Positions 10,101 to 18,489 of a stretch of 64,000 nucleotides of DNA are shown one piece after another. The notes beneath the pieces are model-generated. The model worked only from the letters and a program-made list of their open reading frames with translations. It searched no databases and was not told where the DNA came from. The position numbers were made by a program, and so were the translations under genes. This stretch comes from Anaerolineae bacterium. GTDB lineage: Bacteria; Chloroflexota; Anaerolineae; 4572-78; J111. The stretch lies in contig JAJVIM010000020.1 in NCBI GenBank assembly GCA_022071955.1, forward strand, positions 292,831 to 356,830. Reading direction: 5' to 3'. Position 1 is the first letter of the stretch, and each line of letters opens with the position of its first letter.

Positions 10101-12641
10101 GTGATTAAAGACGGGCTACACTTCCCGGTGACCGGCTCCGGCACCGCGGTGATGACCGTGACCCGCGGCGTGGTGCTGCCCACCAGCACGCTGGTCACCG
10201 ATGGCCGCTTTGCTGTGGCCTACACCGCCAACCGCTCGGTGGGGCCGGTGGCCATGCAGATCAGCTACAACGGCCAGCCGATGACGGTGCAGGGCGACTC
10301 GCTGGAGTTGATTGCCGGCCCGCCCTACGCGGCGGTACTTACCGCCACGCCCACGGTTATTCGCGTTGACAGCAGCGACCAATCGACGCTGCGCTTTAGC
10401 CTGTTTGACCAGTGGAACAACCCGGTCCCGGCTGGGACGGTGGTCACTACCACCGCCTCGATGGGACTGGTTGCGCCGCTTAGCGGCACGACCACCGGCA
10501 ACGTTATCACCTTTACCCTCACCCCGGAAACCGCGGCCGGGCCGGTGGTCTTTACCGTTACCGCAGCCTCGGCGGTCAACCCGCTTGTTCTTTCCGGCGA
10601 CGCGGTGACGATTACACCGGGCGATATTCATCACATTGCCGTACAGCCCGATGTGCCGGTTTGGGTAACGGCCGGCGGCAGTACCAGCTTCAGCGCCATT
10701 GGCTACGACAAATACAATAACCAGACCAGCACCGGGCCGTTTAACTGGCGCAAAGTGTACGGCAGTGGCGATGGCCTGTTGAGCGGCGGGGTTTTTACCG
10801 GCACGCTGGCCGGCACGCTGGGGATTCAGGCCTACACCGGCACCATTTACAGCCCCGAAAAATCGGTGACAATTCTGCCCGGTTCGCTCTTTACCACCGT
10901 GGTCAAAGCCACGCCGATCACCGTATCAATTGGCGGCGTGCCCAGTCAACTGGCCATTACCGCCCGCGACGCCTACGGCAATCTGGTGGCCGATGGCACA
11001 GCCGCCTCGGTTACTACGGATTTGGGCACATTGACCGGCACCGGCGTAACCAAAAACGGCGTGCTGACCCGCACCCTGTTGTCGAGCAATTTTTCCGGGC
11101 GGGCGCACATTTTTGTCAACGGTAAGGCAGCCAGCGGCGATACCGTCTTCTTTTCGCCGCGGGCCTGGATGACCGCCATCCCCGGTACGCTGGTGGCCGA
11201 TGGAACCAGCCAGGCCGAAGTGCGCGTTAGAATTCTGGATGGCGATGGCCTGCCCACCGGCCAACTGCCCAAAACGGTCACGTCAACGCTGGGGATTTTA
11301 AATTACAATCAGTGTACCACTTCCGCCGACACATTTGTCTGTACGCTGACCGCGCCAACCACGGTGGGGCAGGCGGCCATTTATGTGGATGGTTTCCCGG
11401 CGCAGGGTGTGGTCACCTTTACTACCGGCACGCCGTCGCGGGCAACCATCAGCGCCTCGCCCAAATTTGTGACGGTGAACGGCTGGAGCACCAGCACCCT
11501 GACCATCTCCGTGCAGGACGATTTTGGCCACGTGATTACCAATTACACCGGCCCGCTCACGGTCACAACCTCGCTGGGCAGCATTGGCGGCGTCCAATCG
11601 ACGGTTAACGGGGTCACGCGCCGAACGTTGACCGGCGGGGCCTTGCCCGGCGTGGCGACCATTTCCGTGGCCGGCTTATCGGCCTACGGCGATTACAAAA
11701 TTCCGGTGCGGGGCGTGGCGGCCAGAATCAGCGCCTCGCCCAAGTATCTGATTGCCAACGGCAAAGACTCGGCGGTGCTGACCATCGCGCTGGAAGATGA
11801 TACCGGCCAGCCGCTGACCGGCGTTAATTTGCCCATTACCGTGACTACCTCGCTGGGAACCCTCAGTGGGGTTAAGCCCACGGTCAATGGGGTCACAAAT
11901 CGAACCCTGACCGCGGCCAGCAGTAGCGGTATGGCGGCCATTTCGGTGGCGGGCATGTCCGCCACGGGCGATACCAAAGTGCAGTTTGTGGGTAATTCGT
12001 TTGTTGATGGCGATTTTGAGAGCGGGTTGGCCAACTGGATTGTGGGTAACAGCTACGCGCCGCTCACGTCTACGCAGGTATATTCCGGGCAGGCCGTGGG
12101 CAACGATACGGTGGGCAGCACGATGGTGACCCCGCACGGTCTCGGCTCAAAAATGGTGCGGCTGGGGGCAACCTCATCGGACAACCGGAGTCACGCCGTG
12201 GGCGACACCTGGCTCCGCCAGTCGGTGTATGTAACGCCGACGGGCGTGACGCAGGTTTCCTACTGGTACCGGCTGCTGAGCTACGATGTGTCGGTGGGTT
12301 CGGCGGACCGGGGTTATCTGGAGTGGGACCCGTTTAAAGTGTATCTCAACGGCCAGCAAAAATGGCAGGACAAAGACGCTATCCCCGAACGGGTTTGGTC
12401 GTGGGAGTGGCAAAATTGGCGCGATGGGCCGCCCAGCCCGCCGCCGTCGCCGCTGGATACCGGCTGGCGGCAGGGTGTGCTGGATTTAACGCCCTACGCC
12501 GGGCAGGTGGTTAGTTTGGAATTCCGGGTGTCGAACAATGTGAAACCGGAGGATAATACCTGGGTTTACATTGATGATGTGGGTGTAACCTACCGGGAGA
12601 GCCAAATCCACAACGTATATCTGCCAATAGTGATCAAATAA
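4197..12641 (+). CDS. Giant secreted Ig-repeat (invasin/Big-type) protein, 2814 aa
   Basis: A very large exported protein. A signal peptide (hydrophobic core LPIFAAILFLSPLAF, cleavage near TRAAG) is followed by a DUF11-like domain (residues 45-150, YTIVITNLTGANV). About 25 tandem Ig-like repeats of 90-105 residues come next. Each opens with a form of (A)TPTSIVADG, contains DxYGNPV and closes with FxPGPP, typical of bacterial Ig-like group 1 (invasin/intimin-type) domains. The last 210 residues resemble a jelly-roll binding domain (DGDFESGLANWIVG, VYIDDVGV). The protein ends HNVYLPIVIK, a tail I recall on many secreted Chloroflexota proteins, perhaps a sorting signal. No protease or enzyme motif was seen. 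A surface adhesin, stalk or sheath component is the likely role. Confidence 0.85.
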   Translation: MTSIHRTRSHSNQLLLKLTRLILPIFAAILFLSPLAFIGSTPTRAAGFGEITKQVSKSSVQAGEEFQYTIVITNLTGANVVATITDTVPTGIVVQQVLDGGTLSNGVITWNATVNNGQKTQVRFTALAQQSGTLYNSDYGVTSGQYSSVGSPVPITVSPGNPHHLTVNVNPTSLTVGPASTASLNVTVEDVYGNPLGDNTVVSLSYNLGSIDGQPAGSTITATTTAGQVNKTFSAMTVAGTARITVTAGALSPVVKTISLLPGPPNLLSASAAPTTISVVGGQQSVITGQVQDQYANPIDGQPITFTTNLGQLNGVGTTVVAATSGGKATATLAGTTAGTATITVQSGALAPANTQVYLSPGPPTQIRFNPPSNVPISIEADGQSSVNLELQVLDMHGNLVTQPTPVTITTSLGKLTGGGTTYTKTTTDGLVPFTLTSITQTGTANLSAVAGSLNTDRSVNFLAGNPASVELSITPPAIVANGASTAAIVATAYDKFHNIVKDKTITFTFAAARGTLNGAATESTTSGSINRTLTSDTTLGTVPITVTVTGLITPGLGSVQFIVGPPAQVNVTAATLSTEVGQTVPLTFTLYDSVGHVIPAVPITVASTIGNVNPATANTDAGGQAFLSLFSTRAGAATLAVTSTAGAVSVTGNPTITFNPGPPQLASLQASPTSIVADGLTTAVITATVTDIYANPVQGVTPAFSTTLGTLAGAGATNAGGVTTRTLRSSTTLGTAQVSVSGLTASPVNVNFVVGPPASAILQATPTTAYVLGLGTPDAVTVVITVTDQVGHAIANASPVVTSTFGTLSGCTGTNSQGMLTCTLKSTKSGTPTIYVGGIAATGDTITFIPGPTAASIEVTPSGTLASPVHVTSGQSFPFSAVAKDVYKNPIPSAIFNWGIRPNPPGDGTGTIDTGGVVIGQKAGRMIVSVSSNKGGYVESHLVVDPGPAAKGQLTASPTSLPIGTFSDISLLVTDSYGNAINTSYCPTLNSSIGIPTINCVNPSTGIAIGTVTSITQTGVANLTVPGLSPVTGNTSLTFTPGPPVKVTVKAGTTTLHANGVSSTPITVTLKDNYSNPVLAGYTIHSISSTAGVLSCGSFTTNSAGQLLCTLTAGTIEGVAVFTVRYTAGQTLIHENSDTVNIVITEPVSMIIDPSGPLTVTAGITTPFQVTVYDVGNAIVPPSRLNYSWFAESQGGQGDFSPVPADSRQTSFIGKIAGTVRVRVSVWDANFNYVSPGLTYVTILPAPPINGTLAVSPGAVPADGASPVNLTLSAMNDVYGNVPRDGDTVTFYINTPQPQVVTGTVAGNLVSASFTSTTVAGTFPITVANSYNQQISLSGQTAVTFTAGAPLRATIATATPPQIIANGVNTSTVVLQITDQYSNPVSAGWPLSLASSLGTFPASGTTAANGLVTGTLQAGLILGDARITVTHGVNPFLAGGAVPLVAGPAVSATLAASTTTLAAGDPGTQLTFTVADAWGHPVSGQVLTPTISPALASFSGSQLVQNGQLVRQLVPLTQTGVATVGLQGVTVTGSTAFTVVPNVAAIARVTAAPKSLTVGQDSSLLITITDAYGNLVPATAITVTSTLTGTFDGLTSPVTKTTVGSSGQISTVLRSTNAGLDPLAFAGPAGPLSRHPGSDAVEFKPDSLIIVTLDVTGPITWMAGTPLTITASSRDRFYNIIDPWQPVDYIWSQNAAVNGPGYGTVTGIDARNRSVEFLPMKTGVNALQAINAPFRSNPLTVTVVAAPPTQGLVPVTPASVQANNASTTTIRLTNLTDVYGNDVADGHTITVTVDTRSATGVVSAGEARVVLTATTKAGTHAITARSAAGPMALTGFPSVTFTPGPPAKAVVTATQKIVPVDQPATLNILVYDQFNNLVSDGTLITVTVSKANVAGNSSPTLGGGTSRTVNPFALGDGLISIAGASGTLFLQGDTKLTFIPGSAVFAEVTASKTKVLGDGVSTSALDIVIKDGLHFPVTGSGTAVMTVTRGVVLPTSTLVTDGRFAVAYTANRSVGPVAMQISYNGQPMTVQGDSLELIAGPPYAAVLTATPTVIRVDSSDQSTLRFSLFDQWNNPVPAGTVVTTTASMGLVAPLSGTTTGNVITFTLTPETAAGPVVFTVTAASAVNPLVLSGDAVTITPGDIHHIAVQPDVPVWVTAGGSTSFSAIGYDKYNNQTSTGPFNWRKVYGSGDGLLSGGVFTGTLAGTLGIQAYTGTIYSPEKSVTILPGSLFTTVVKATPITVSIGGVPSQLAITARDAYGNLVADGTAASVTTDLGTLTGTGVTKNGVLTRTLLSSNFSGRAHIFVNGKAASGDTVFFSPRAWMTAIPGTLVADGTSQAEVRVRILDGDGLPTGQLPKTVTSTLGILNYNQCTTSADTFVCTLTAPTTVGQAAIYVDGFPAQGVVTFTTGTPSRATISASPKFVTVNGWSTSTLTISVQDDFGHVITNYTGPLTVTTSLGSIGGVQSTVNGVTRRTLTGGALPGVATISVAGLSAYGDYKIPVRGVAARISASPKYLIANGKDSAVLTIALEDDTGQPLTGVNLPITVTTSLGTLSGVKPTVNGVTNRTLTAASSSGMAAISVAGMSATGDTKVQFVGNSFVDGDFESGLANWIVGNSYAPLTSTQVYSGQAVGNDTVGSTMVTPHGLGSKMVRLGATSSDNRSHAVGDTWLRQSVYVTPTGVTQVSYWYRLLSYDVSVGSADRGYLEWDPFKVYLNGQQKWQDKDAIPERVWSWEWQNWRDGPPSPPPSPLDTGWRQGVLDLTPYAGQVVSLEFRVSNNVKPEDNTWVYIDDVGVTYRESQIHNVYLPIVIK

Positions 12642-12659
12642 GCGGAGCGAATTGTAAAT

Positions 12660-12850
12660 AGCGCGTGGCGGGTGGCGAATTACGAATTAGTTAGCGTCTT
12701 TAGTTTTTCGCCACTTAAAAAGGCGGCGAGTTGCAAGTAGCGGGTGGCGGGTAAAAACGCGCCACTTGCCACCCGCCACCGCTACCGACTACGACCAGGT
12801 GCATTGTGGCGAACATTCTGTGACACTAACCGAATTACGAATTGTGTGAC
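12660..12850. repeat. Intergenic repeats and GC-rich inverted repeat
   Basis: The gap between two convergent genes holds a 13-bp direct repeat CGAATTACGAATT (12676-12688 and 12831-12843), several GGCGGGTGGCG units, and an inverted repeat of TAGCGGGTGGCGGGT (12738-12752) with ACCCGCCACCGCTA (12771-12784). The hairpin could act as a bidirectional terminator, although no T-run follows it. Confidence 0.55.
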
Positions 12851-12883
12851 TCTGCGACTCGTCTTATCCTTCACCCATCCCCC

Positions 12884-15800
12884 TCACGCACTGCCTTCAA
12901 TGGGCAGCGTCACCGTTACCACCGCGCCGGGCGCATTAAGGTTGTTGTCTATTTCAATTTTCCCCTGGTGAGTCTCCACAATTGCGCCGCAGGTAAACAG
13001 GCCCAGCCCCAAATTTTTGCCGCTGCTTTTGGTGGTAAAAAACGGATGAAACAGCCGGTCGCGGTGCTGCACCGGGATGCCGATGCCGTTGTCAATCAGC
13101 CTGATTTGCACATCGTAATTATTTGCCTGCCCGGCGATGATCTCGATAGCCCCGCCCCGCGCCTCAGTTGCGTCGATGGCGTCGCGGGCGTTGAGCAGCA
13201 GGTTCATCCACAGCAGTTTCAGGTGGCTGGCGCTGGCAATGATTGTCGGCATTGGGTCAATCTGTTTGGTGACAGAAATATCGCTTTTGCGCAGCGAATG
13301 GCTCACCAGCGTCAGCGCATCATCAATGGTTTCTTCCAGATCGGTCTCAAACCAGTCGTAGCTGTCCTGCGTAGAGAAATCGAGTAGATTCTGTACAATT
13401 TTGCGGATATGCGTGCCGGCTTCTTCAATGTGCTTGATCATGCCAAAGTCCGGCGAGTCCTCAGACATTTCCATGCCCATAATTTGTGAATTGGCAATAA
13501 TAATGGTCAGTGGGTTGTTGATCTGGTGGGCCACGCTGGAGGCCAGTTGCCCAACCGCGGCCATATTGGCCGAGCGGAACAGCGACGCCTGCAAACGCAA
13601 CTGCTCAGACATATCCTGCGCCAAAATAATCACCTGATTTACCGCGCCGGAGGATGAAAAAATGGGGTAAGTGTGTACATTCCGGTCGGCAAACAGGTTG
13701 CGGTTATCGATATCGGCTTTGGTTTCCCAAATACCTTCTTTGCCGGTGGCAAATGTATCCTGCACAATCCGGGTGAGCGCCGGCGCGGCCTCGCCCCACA
13801 GCGCCTCGTTGCACGGCCGGCCTGTCAGGGTTTCCGGGGTGGTGCCCAACCGCTGCGCCTCGGCCTGGTTAATGGTTACAATGTTCAGATTGGGGTCGAT
13901 GATGTACAGACCGTCGGTAATCCCGTTAAACAGGGCCTTGAGCGTGCTGTGGCTGCGTAAAATCTCTTCCTGTTTGGTTGACAGATCAGTATAGGCTGAT
14001 GACAGATCGCGGAAGAGGTTGGCATTTTGAATGGCGATGGAGGCGTGGCTGGCAAAGGTGTTGAGCAGTGTTTCGTCGCTGGGGTGAAACGCGTCGGGGC
14101 GCGGGCTTTTCACCGAAATCGCGCCAATCACCGCCTCACCCACGCGCAGCGGCGCTACCAGCAGCGACCACGTGCCATGCTCGCGGGTTTGGTGAGTCAT
14201 GCGGACGGTGTCTTTTGTTCGCATAGCCAGTTGAACTACATGCTGCTGAATTGGCTCAAGCTCGACGGGCAGGGGGTGTCCCGGTGCCGACGCCCGGCTT
14301 TCGAGCGCGTCCGACTGGCTGTTGGGGTTGAGCAGGTACAGCTCGCTGTGAGTGGCCACGGTGATGGTTTTGGCCGCAGATTGCACCACCAGTTCCAGCA
14401 CCCGGTCCAGGTGCAGGGTTGTGCTGATGCTCTGGCTGATGGTGTTGAGCGCTTCGGTTTGCTGGAGCTGGTGCTGAACTTCCTCGTACAGCCGGGCTTT
14501 TTCAATGGCCGCCGCCGCATGTGAACTGACAATCTGCATCAGGCGCACATCGTTGGCCGAAAAGGTGTTGGGGTGTTCGCTGCCCAGTTGCAGCACGCCC
14601 ATTACGGTGCTGCCGCTGGGCAAAGGGATAGCCAGCCACGATTTTATTGTTTGCGGCGGAGCGCCGTTTTGTGGGGGCTGCGGCTCAATAATCAGGCCGG
14701 CTTGCTGGCTGGCAGCGACATTTTGAGCGATAGCTGCCGCCCGGCGGCGGTCGGCGTCGGTCAATTCCACGGCGTCGCTCAGCGTCACCACCGAGTCGAT
14801 GCGTTGGTTTTCGCCGGCGTACAGGTAAACGTTGCTGACCGAGGCGCCGGTGAGGCTGCGCGAAACCGCCATTGTGGTGGTCAGCGTTTCTTGCAAATTG
14901 AGGGTGCGGTCAATGGCCCGGCCGGCTTCGTAGAGCGCCTCAATTTCGTCTACCCGCTGCGCTTCGGCGTACAGCAGCGCGTTTTGCAGAGCGATGGCTG
15001 CCTGATTGGCCAGCATGGTTAAAATCTGGTGCAGGTCTTCGTTGAAGGCGTTGGCTTTTTGGCCGATGAGCGCCAGCGCGCCCATGGGTACCGCACTCAC
15101 TGCCAGCGGCTCAATCATCAGCGACCGGACCGGTTGGTCGGCTTGCGGCTGCCAGGCGGGTTGGTAAATTGGGAGCCGGTCAACCAGCGCCTGGGCAATG
15201 AGGCCCTGGTCGATGGGTGACGTGGTGAGTCGCTCATTTTTGGCGGTGAGCGTTACCACTTCCAGATCGTTTTCAACGTTGGTTCTAAAATAGAGCGCGG
15301 CCAATTCTACGTGGGGAATCACGCGCAGGGTCGCTTCCAGCACGGTGTTGACCACCTCGGTGCGGTCAAGCATAGTGGCGATGCGCTGGCCGGCGCTCAC
15401 CAGCGTGTTGCGCGCCCGCAACTGGTTGATTTGCTGCGAAAACAGGCGCGAATTCTCCAGCGCGCCCACAATCTGGTTGGCAAATATTTCCAGCCGCAGA
15501 ATTGTTTCGATTGAGACGGGCAGCTCCAGATCGATGATCCACAAAATGCCGGCCAGTTTGCCGCCGCGGGTATCCAGCGGAATGGCCAGCAGCGGCGTGA
15601 GCGAGTCTGGCGGGTCTGGCAGGGTGTCAAACGGAAAAGGAAAAGGCTGTTTCAGGGGGTCAAACAAAAACGATTGGCTGATCCGTTTGCCGGCGGCTAA
15701 CAGGCTTCGTAGGATTGCTTCTGTGAGTTGGTGGTGGACCAACTGCTGGCCCCACCAATGCTCAACAAACGAGTCGGGGGCAACGGTTTCCAGTTCGGTG

Positions 15801-16375
15801 TCGCTGGGCATAAAGGCGCTGATGGCCACTTTTAAATTAAGCTGGCGGTGGGCAATTTCAGGAATTTCATTGAGCACCAGGTGGGGCAGCGGGCTGAGGT
15901 GGGCCAGCCGGTTGCTGGCTTCGAGCATTTTGGTGAGATTTTTGTTGCTTTCCTGAAGGGTGACGATCAGTTTTTGGTGTTCGGCCCGGCTGCGCTGGTA
16001 GTCAAGGGCGCGGTGAACGCTGTGCGCCAACTCGGCGTTGTTGATGGGCTTGGTCAGGTAATCGTGCGCGCCCAACCGCAGCGCCTCCACCGCCGATTCG
16101 ATGGTGCCGTAGCCGGTTACCAGAATAAATTCAATCTCCGGGAAGTTGGATTTGGCCCAGGTGAGCAAATCCAGCCCGGAAAATTCTGGCATCACCAGGT
16201 CAGACACCACCAGATCGATGGGCTGTTGTTGTAACAGGGTTTGGGCTTCTTCCCCGCTGGTGGCTGTAACAACGTGATAGCCTTCGGCATCCAGAATTCG
16301 TTTCAAAACGCGGCAAACGCTTGCTTCGTCATCGACAACCAGAATGTGATTTTGTAGGTCCATGTTGAAACTCAT
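12884..16375 (-). CDS. REC-GAFx4-PAS sensor histidine kinase, 1163 aa
   Basis: Cytoplasmic two-component kinase with an N-terminal receiver. The receiver (residues 10-125) has Asp15/Asp16, phospho-acceptor Asp59 in VVSDLVMP and Lys109 in LTKP. Four GAF-like domains (about 150-780) and a PAS domain (about 800-910, LFNGITDGLYIIDPN) follow. The HisKA histidine is in SVAHQINNPLTI and the ATPase has LLLNARDAID, DNGIGIP and GLGLFTCGAIV. No membrane segment is seen, so it senses soluble signals or receives phosphate through its own receiver. Neither the ATG at 16375 nor the in-frame ATG at 16363 has a ribosome site, and a strong hairpin ends 6 bases upstream. It follows an OmpR-type regulator on the same strand. 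Confidence 0.88.
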   Translation of the reverse strand: MSFNMDLQNHILVVDDEASVCRVLKRILDAEGYHVVTATSGEEAQTLLQQQPIDLVVSDLVMPEFSGLDLLTWAKSNFPEIEFILVTGYGTIESAVEALRLGAHDYLTKPINNAELAHSVHRALDYQRSRAEHQKLIVTLQESNKNLTKMLEASNRLAHLSPLPHLVLNEIPEIAHRQLNLKVAISAFMPSDTELETVAPDSFVEHWWGQQLVHHQLTEAILRSLLAAGKRISQSFLFDPLKQPFPFPFDTLPDPPDSLTPLLAIPLDTRGGKLAGILWIIDLELPVSIETILRLEIFANQIVGALENSRLFSQQINQLRARNTLVSAGQRIATMLDRTEVVNTVLEATLRVIPHVELAALYFRTNVENDLEVVTLTAKNERLTTSPIDQGLIAQALVDRLPIYQPAWQPQADQPVRSLMIEPLAVSAVPMGALALIGQKANAFNEDLHQILTMLANQAAIALQNALLYAEAQRVDEIEALYEAGRAIDRTLNLQETLTTTMAVSRSLTGASVSNVYLYAGENQRIDSVVTLSDAVELTDADRRRAAAIAQNVAASQQAGLIIEPQPPQNGAPPQTIKSWLAIPLPSGSTVMGVLQLGSEHPNTFSANDVRLMQIVSSHAAAAIEKARLYEEVQHQLQQTEALNTISQSISTTLHLDRVLELVVQSAAKTITVATHSELYLLNPNSQSDALESRASAPGHPLPVELEPIQQHVVQLAMRTKDTVRMTHQTREHGTWSLLVAPLRVGEAVIGAISVKSPRPDAFHPSDETLLNTFASHASIAIQNANLFRDLSSAYTDLSTKQEEILRSHSTLKALFNGITDGLYIIDPNLNIVTINQAEAQRLGTTPETLTGRPCNEALWGEAAPALTRIVQDTFATGKEGIWETKADIDNRNLFADRNVHTYPIFSSSGAVNQVIILAQDMSEQLRLQASLFRSANMAAVGQLASSVAHQINNPLTIIIANSQIMGMEMSEDSPDFGMIKHIEEAGTHIRKIVQNLLDFSTQDSYDWFETDLEETIDDALTLVSHSLRKSDISVTKQIDPMPTIIASASHLKLLWMNLLLNARDAIDATEARGGAIEIIAGQANNYDVQIRLIDNGIGIPVQHRDRLFHPFFTTKSSGKNLGLGLFTCGAIVETHQGKIEIDNNLNAPGAVVTVTLPIEGSA

Positions 16376-16381
16376 TTGAAA

Positions 16382-16412
16382 AGGCCTGACAGGGTGTTGA
16401 CCTGTCAGGCCT
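16382..16412 (-). terminator. Strong hairpin between regulator and kinase genes
   Basis: AGGCCTGACAG and CTGTCAGGCCT form a perfect 11-bp stem with a 9-base loop. Read on the minus strand it is followed by TTTTC, so it can terminate the upstream response-regulator transcript. It also lies immediately before the kinase start codon. Confidence 0.65.
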
Positions 16413-16432
16413 GAGGATACGGGTTGATTGGG

Positions 16433-17131
16433 TCAATCAGTGGCAATGGTGTAACCGTGCCTGGGTACGGTGAGCAGAAAACGCGGGTTGCGGCTGTCGG
16501 GTTCAATTTTTAACCGGAGGTTGCGCACGTGCATTCGCACCAAATCCGGGCTGCCGGTATCGCTGGGATAATCCCACAGTTCACGGAGCAGCCGTTCGCC
16601 GCTAAAAACCTGCCCGGGATGGCTCATCAGGTGGTACATCAGATCAAACTCTACGGGGGTGAGGAGGATGGTTTTTTCGCCGGTGGTGAGCTGGTAATTT
16701 TGGCAATTGAGCTTGAGTTGCCCGATGGTAATGGTATCGGCGGGCGGTTTTTCGTCTTGCCGGTCAGTGACGCGGCTCAAAATAGCTTTAACCCGGAGCA
16801 GGAGTTCGCGCACGTCAAAGGGTTTGGTCAGGTAATCATCGGCGCCGGCTTCAAAGCCCTCTATCCGGTCTTCAACCCGGCCGCGAGCCGTTAGAAACAG
16901 AATGGGGACCGGCTTTAAAATGGGGTCGGAACGAATTTCCCGGCAAACCTGCAAACCGTCCATACCGGGCATCATAATATCCAGAATAATCAAATTGGGG
17001 TTGACTCGGCGAGCAATTTTGAGGGCGTCTGTACCGTTATAGGCCACCCGGACCTGGTAGTAGGGCTGCAAACTCCGTTCTATACTGAGTGCAACTCGTT
17101 CTTCATCATCAACAACTAGGATGCTGGCCAT
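16433..17131 (-). CDS. OmpR/PhoB-type response regulator
   Basis: DNA-binding response regulator of 232 residues. The receiver has Asp8/Asp9, phospho-acceptor Asp51 in IILDIMMPGMDG, the switch Thr in LFLTARG and Lys in LTKPFDV. The C-terminal winged helix shows LTPVEFDLMYHLMSHPGQV and VRMHVRNLRLKIEP, typical of OmpR/PhoB. I place the start at 17131 because GAGGAGA lies at proper distance upstream; an earlier in-frame start would add 36 unconserved residues. The kinase downstream (12884-16375) is the obvious but unproven partner. The approximately 200-base gap upstream holds an imperfect inverted repeat (CATTAG at 17260, CTAATG at 17293) with no T-run. Confidence 0.92.
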   Translation of the reverse strand: MASILVVDDEERVALSIERSLQPYYQVRVAYNGTDALKIARRVNPNLIILDIMMPGMDGLQVCREIRSDPILKPVPILFLTARGRVEDRIEGFEAGADDYLTKPFDVRELLLRVKAILSRVTDRQDEKPPADTITIGQLKLNCQNYQLTTGEKTILLTPVEFDLMYHLMSHPGQVFSGERLLRELWDYPSDTGSPDLVRMHVRNLRLKIEPDSRNPRFLLTVPRHGYTIATD

Positions 17132-17334
17132 AGCGTCTCCTCTAAAATGTATTTGATTTTCTTCCCCTGGTCGGAAAAATACGGGTTGACTCTCTGCTCC
17201 AAATAGAGGTGGCTTGGGGCAGGGAGTTTGGGGCCTCATGCCGTTTTAAGTGAATCTATCATTAGCCCGCTAAAAAAGCAAGGATAGGCGGACTAATGTC
17301 CTGTTGGCGGGGATGAGCTGAGGTTGCCGGCCGG

Positions 17335-18420
17335 CTACGAGGTGATGATGGCGCTGAGTTTTTTGAGAGCCAGCTCGTTGGCCCACATCAGCTCGTTAGA
17401 TTGGCTTTGCATGTACGGCACCCGGGCAATGGGCGAGCGAGCCAAAACAATGTTGTTGCCCACCGGTCCGTAAAGCTGGTTCACCACGGGTAGCAGCCGG
17501 GCCAGATCAAACCCCAGTTTGCGGGCCAAAATGAGAAAGTTGTCAAGCGCTTCGTTTGCCGAAGGCTGGCCGGAAGTGAGTACAAACACTTTGTCGCAGC
17601 GTTGCACGGCGGCCAGGCTCAATTCGGTGAGCGCCGAACCGAGGTCGAAAATGGAGATGAAGCCGGCTTCGGTGAGTACTTCCAGCAACCGGGCCAGATT
17701 GTCTGCGGTGGGGCGAATTTCTGCGGCCGGGTCCGTGGCCGGGGCCGGAATAACCTGATAGCCGCTGTCAGAAATCTGCATAAAGCGATTGACCGTTTGC
17801 GTGGTGATCTGCGCCGTGGGCAGCGACAGCAGTTTGGCCGTGTGTTCGGCTGGGTTAAGTTGCAGCAGCGGCGCGACATCGCCAATGGGCAGGGCCAGGT
17901 CAACCAAAACTACCGGATATTTTTTTCGCTTGAAAACGGCCTCGCTGAGCCTGAGGGCCAGGGTGGTGGTGCCCATTTTTCGCTGCGGGCTAAACACGCC
18001 AATCACCTGTCCGGGAGTCAGTGTGGGTTCCGGGGTAACATCGGCATTAACTTTGGCCAGAAACTCTTCAATCCTGCTGTTGAGTTCGTGCAGGTTAATC
18101 GGTTTGGTCAGGTAATCATCGGCGCCGGCTTTAAAGGCAAACTTTTTGTCGCCCAGGCCCGCCCGCGCGGTTAAAACAATGATGGTGGTTTCGGCAATTT
18201 GGGGAGTGGCTCTGATGCGTTTGATCACTTCAAACCCGTTTTCGCCGGGCATCATAATATCCAGCAACACCAGATCAGGTTTTTCTGCCGAAATAAGCTG
18301 CAAGGCGGTTGTGCCGTCTTCGGCCTCAACCACATCGTATCCCTGTTGTTTGAGATTGAATGACAGCATCCGGCGCGTTGTGTGCTCGTCTTCAGCCACC
18401 AAAATTTTTTTGCGGGTCAT
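17335..18420 (-). CDS. Receiver domain fused to TadZ/CpaE-like ATPase
   Basis: 361 residues joining a receiver (Glu10/Asp11, Asp54 in LVLLDIMMPGENG, LTKP Lys) to a ParA/MinD-superfamily domain from about residue 145. TadZ/CpaE proteins localise type IV (Tad) pilus machinery at the pole and often begin with a receiver. The P-loop region reads SPQRKMGTTTLALRL, where the usual KGGxGKTT is altered: GK is replaced by MG before TTT. Nucleotide binding is therefore uncertain. The VVLVDLALPIGD segment keeps the switch II-like Asp. No Tad pilus genes are present in the window. The start follows a GAGACG-type ribosome site; a GTG/ATG 12 codons upstream is possible. Confidence 0.85.
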   Translation of the reverse strand: MTRKKILVAEDEHTTRRMLSFNLKQQGYDVVEAEDGTTALQLISAEKPDLVLLDIMMPGENGFEVIKRIRATPQIAETTIIVLTARAGLGDKKFAFKAGADDYLTKPINLHELNSRIEEFLAKVNADVTPEPTLTPGQVIGVFSPQRKMGTTTLALRLSEAVFKRKKYPVVLVDLALPIGDVAPLLQLNPAEHTAKLLSLPTAQITTQTVNRFMQISDSGYQVIPAPATDPAAEIRPTADNLARLLEVLTEAGFISIFDLGSALTELSLAAVQRCDKVFVLTSGQPSANEALDNFLILARKLGFDLARLLPVVNQLYGPVGNNIVLARSPIARVPYMQSQSNELMWANELALKKLSAIITS

Positions 18421-18489
18421 GGGCGTCTCTACCGATGAATTGATAACTGACCTCAATTTTAACCCTATTTTGGCTTTAATTCAACCTGA

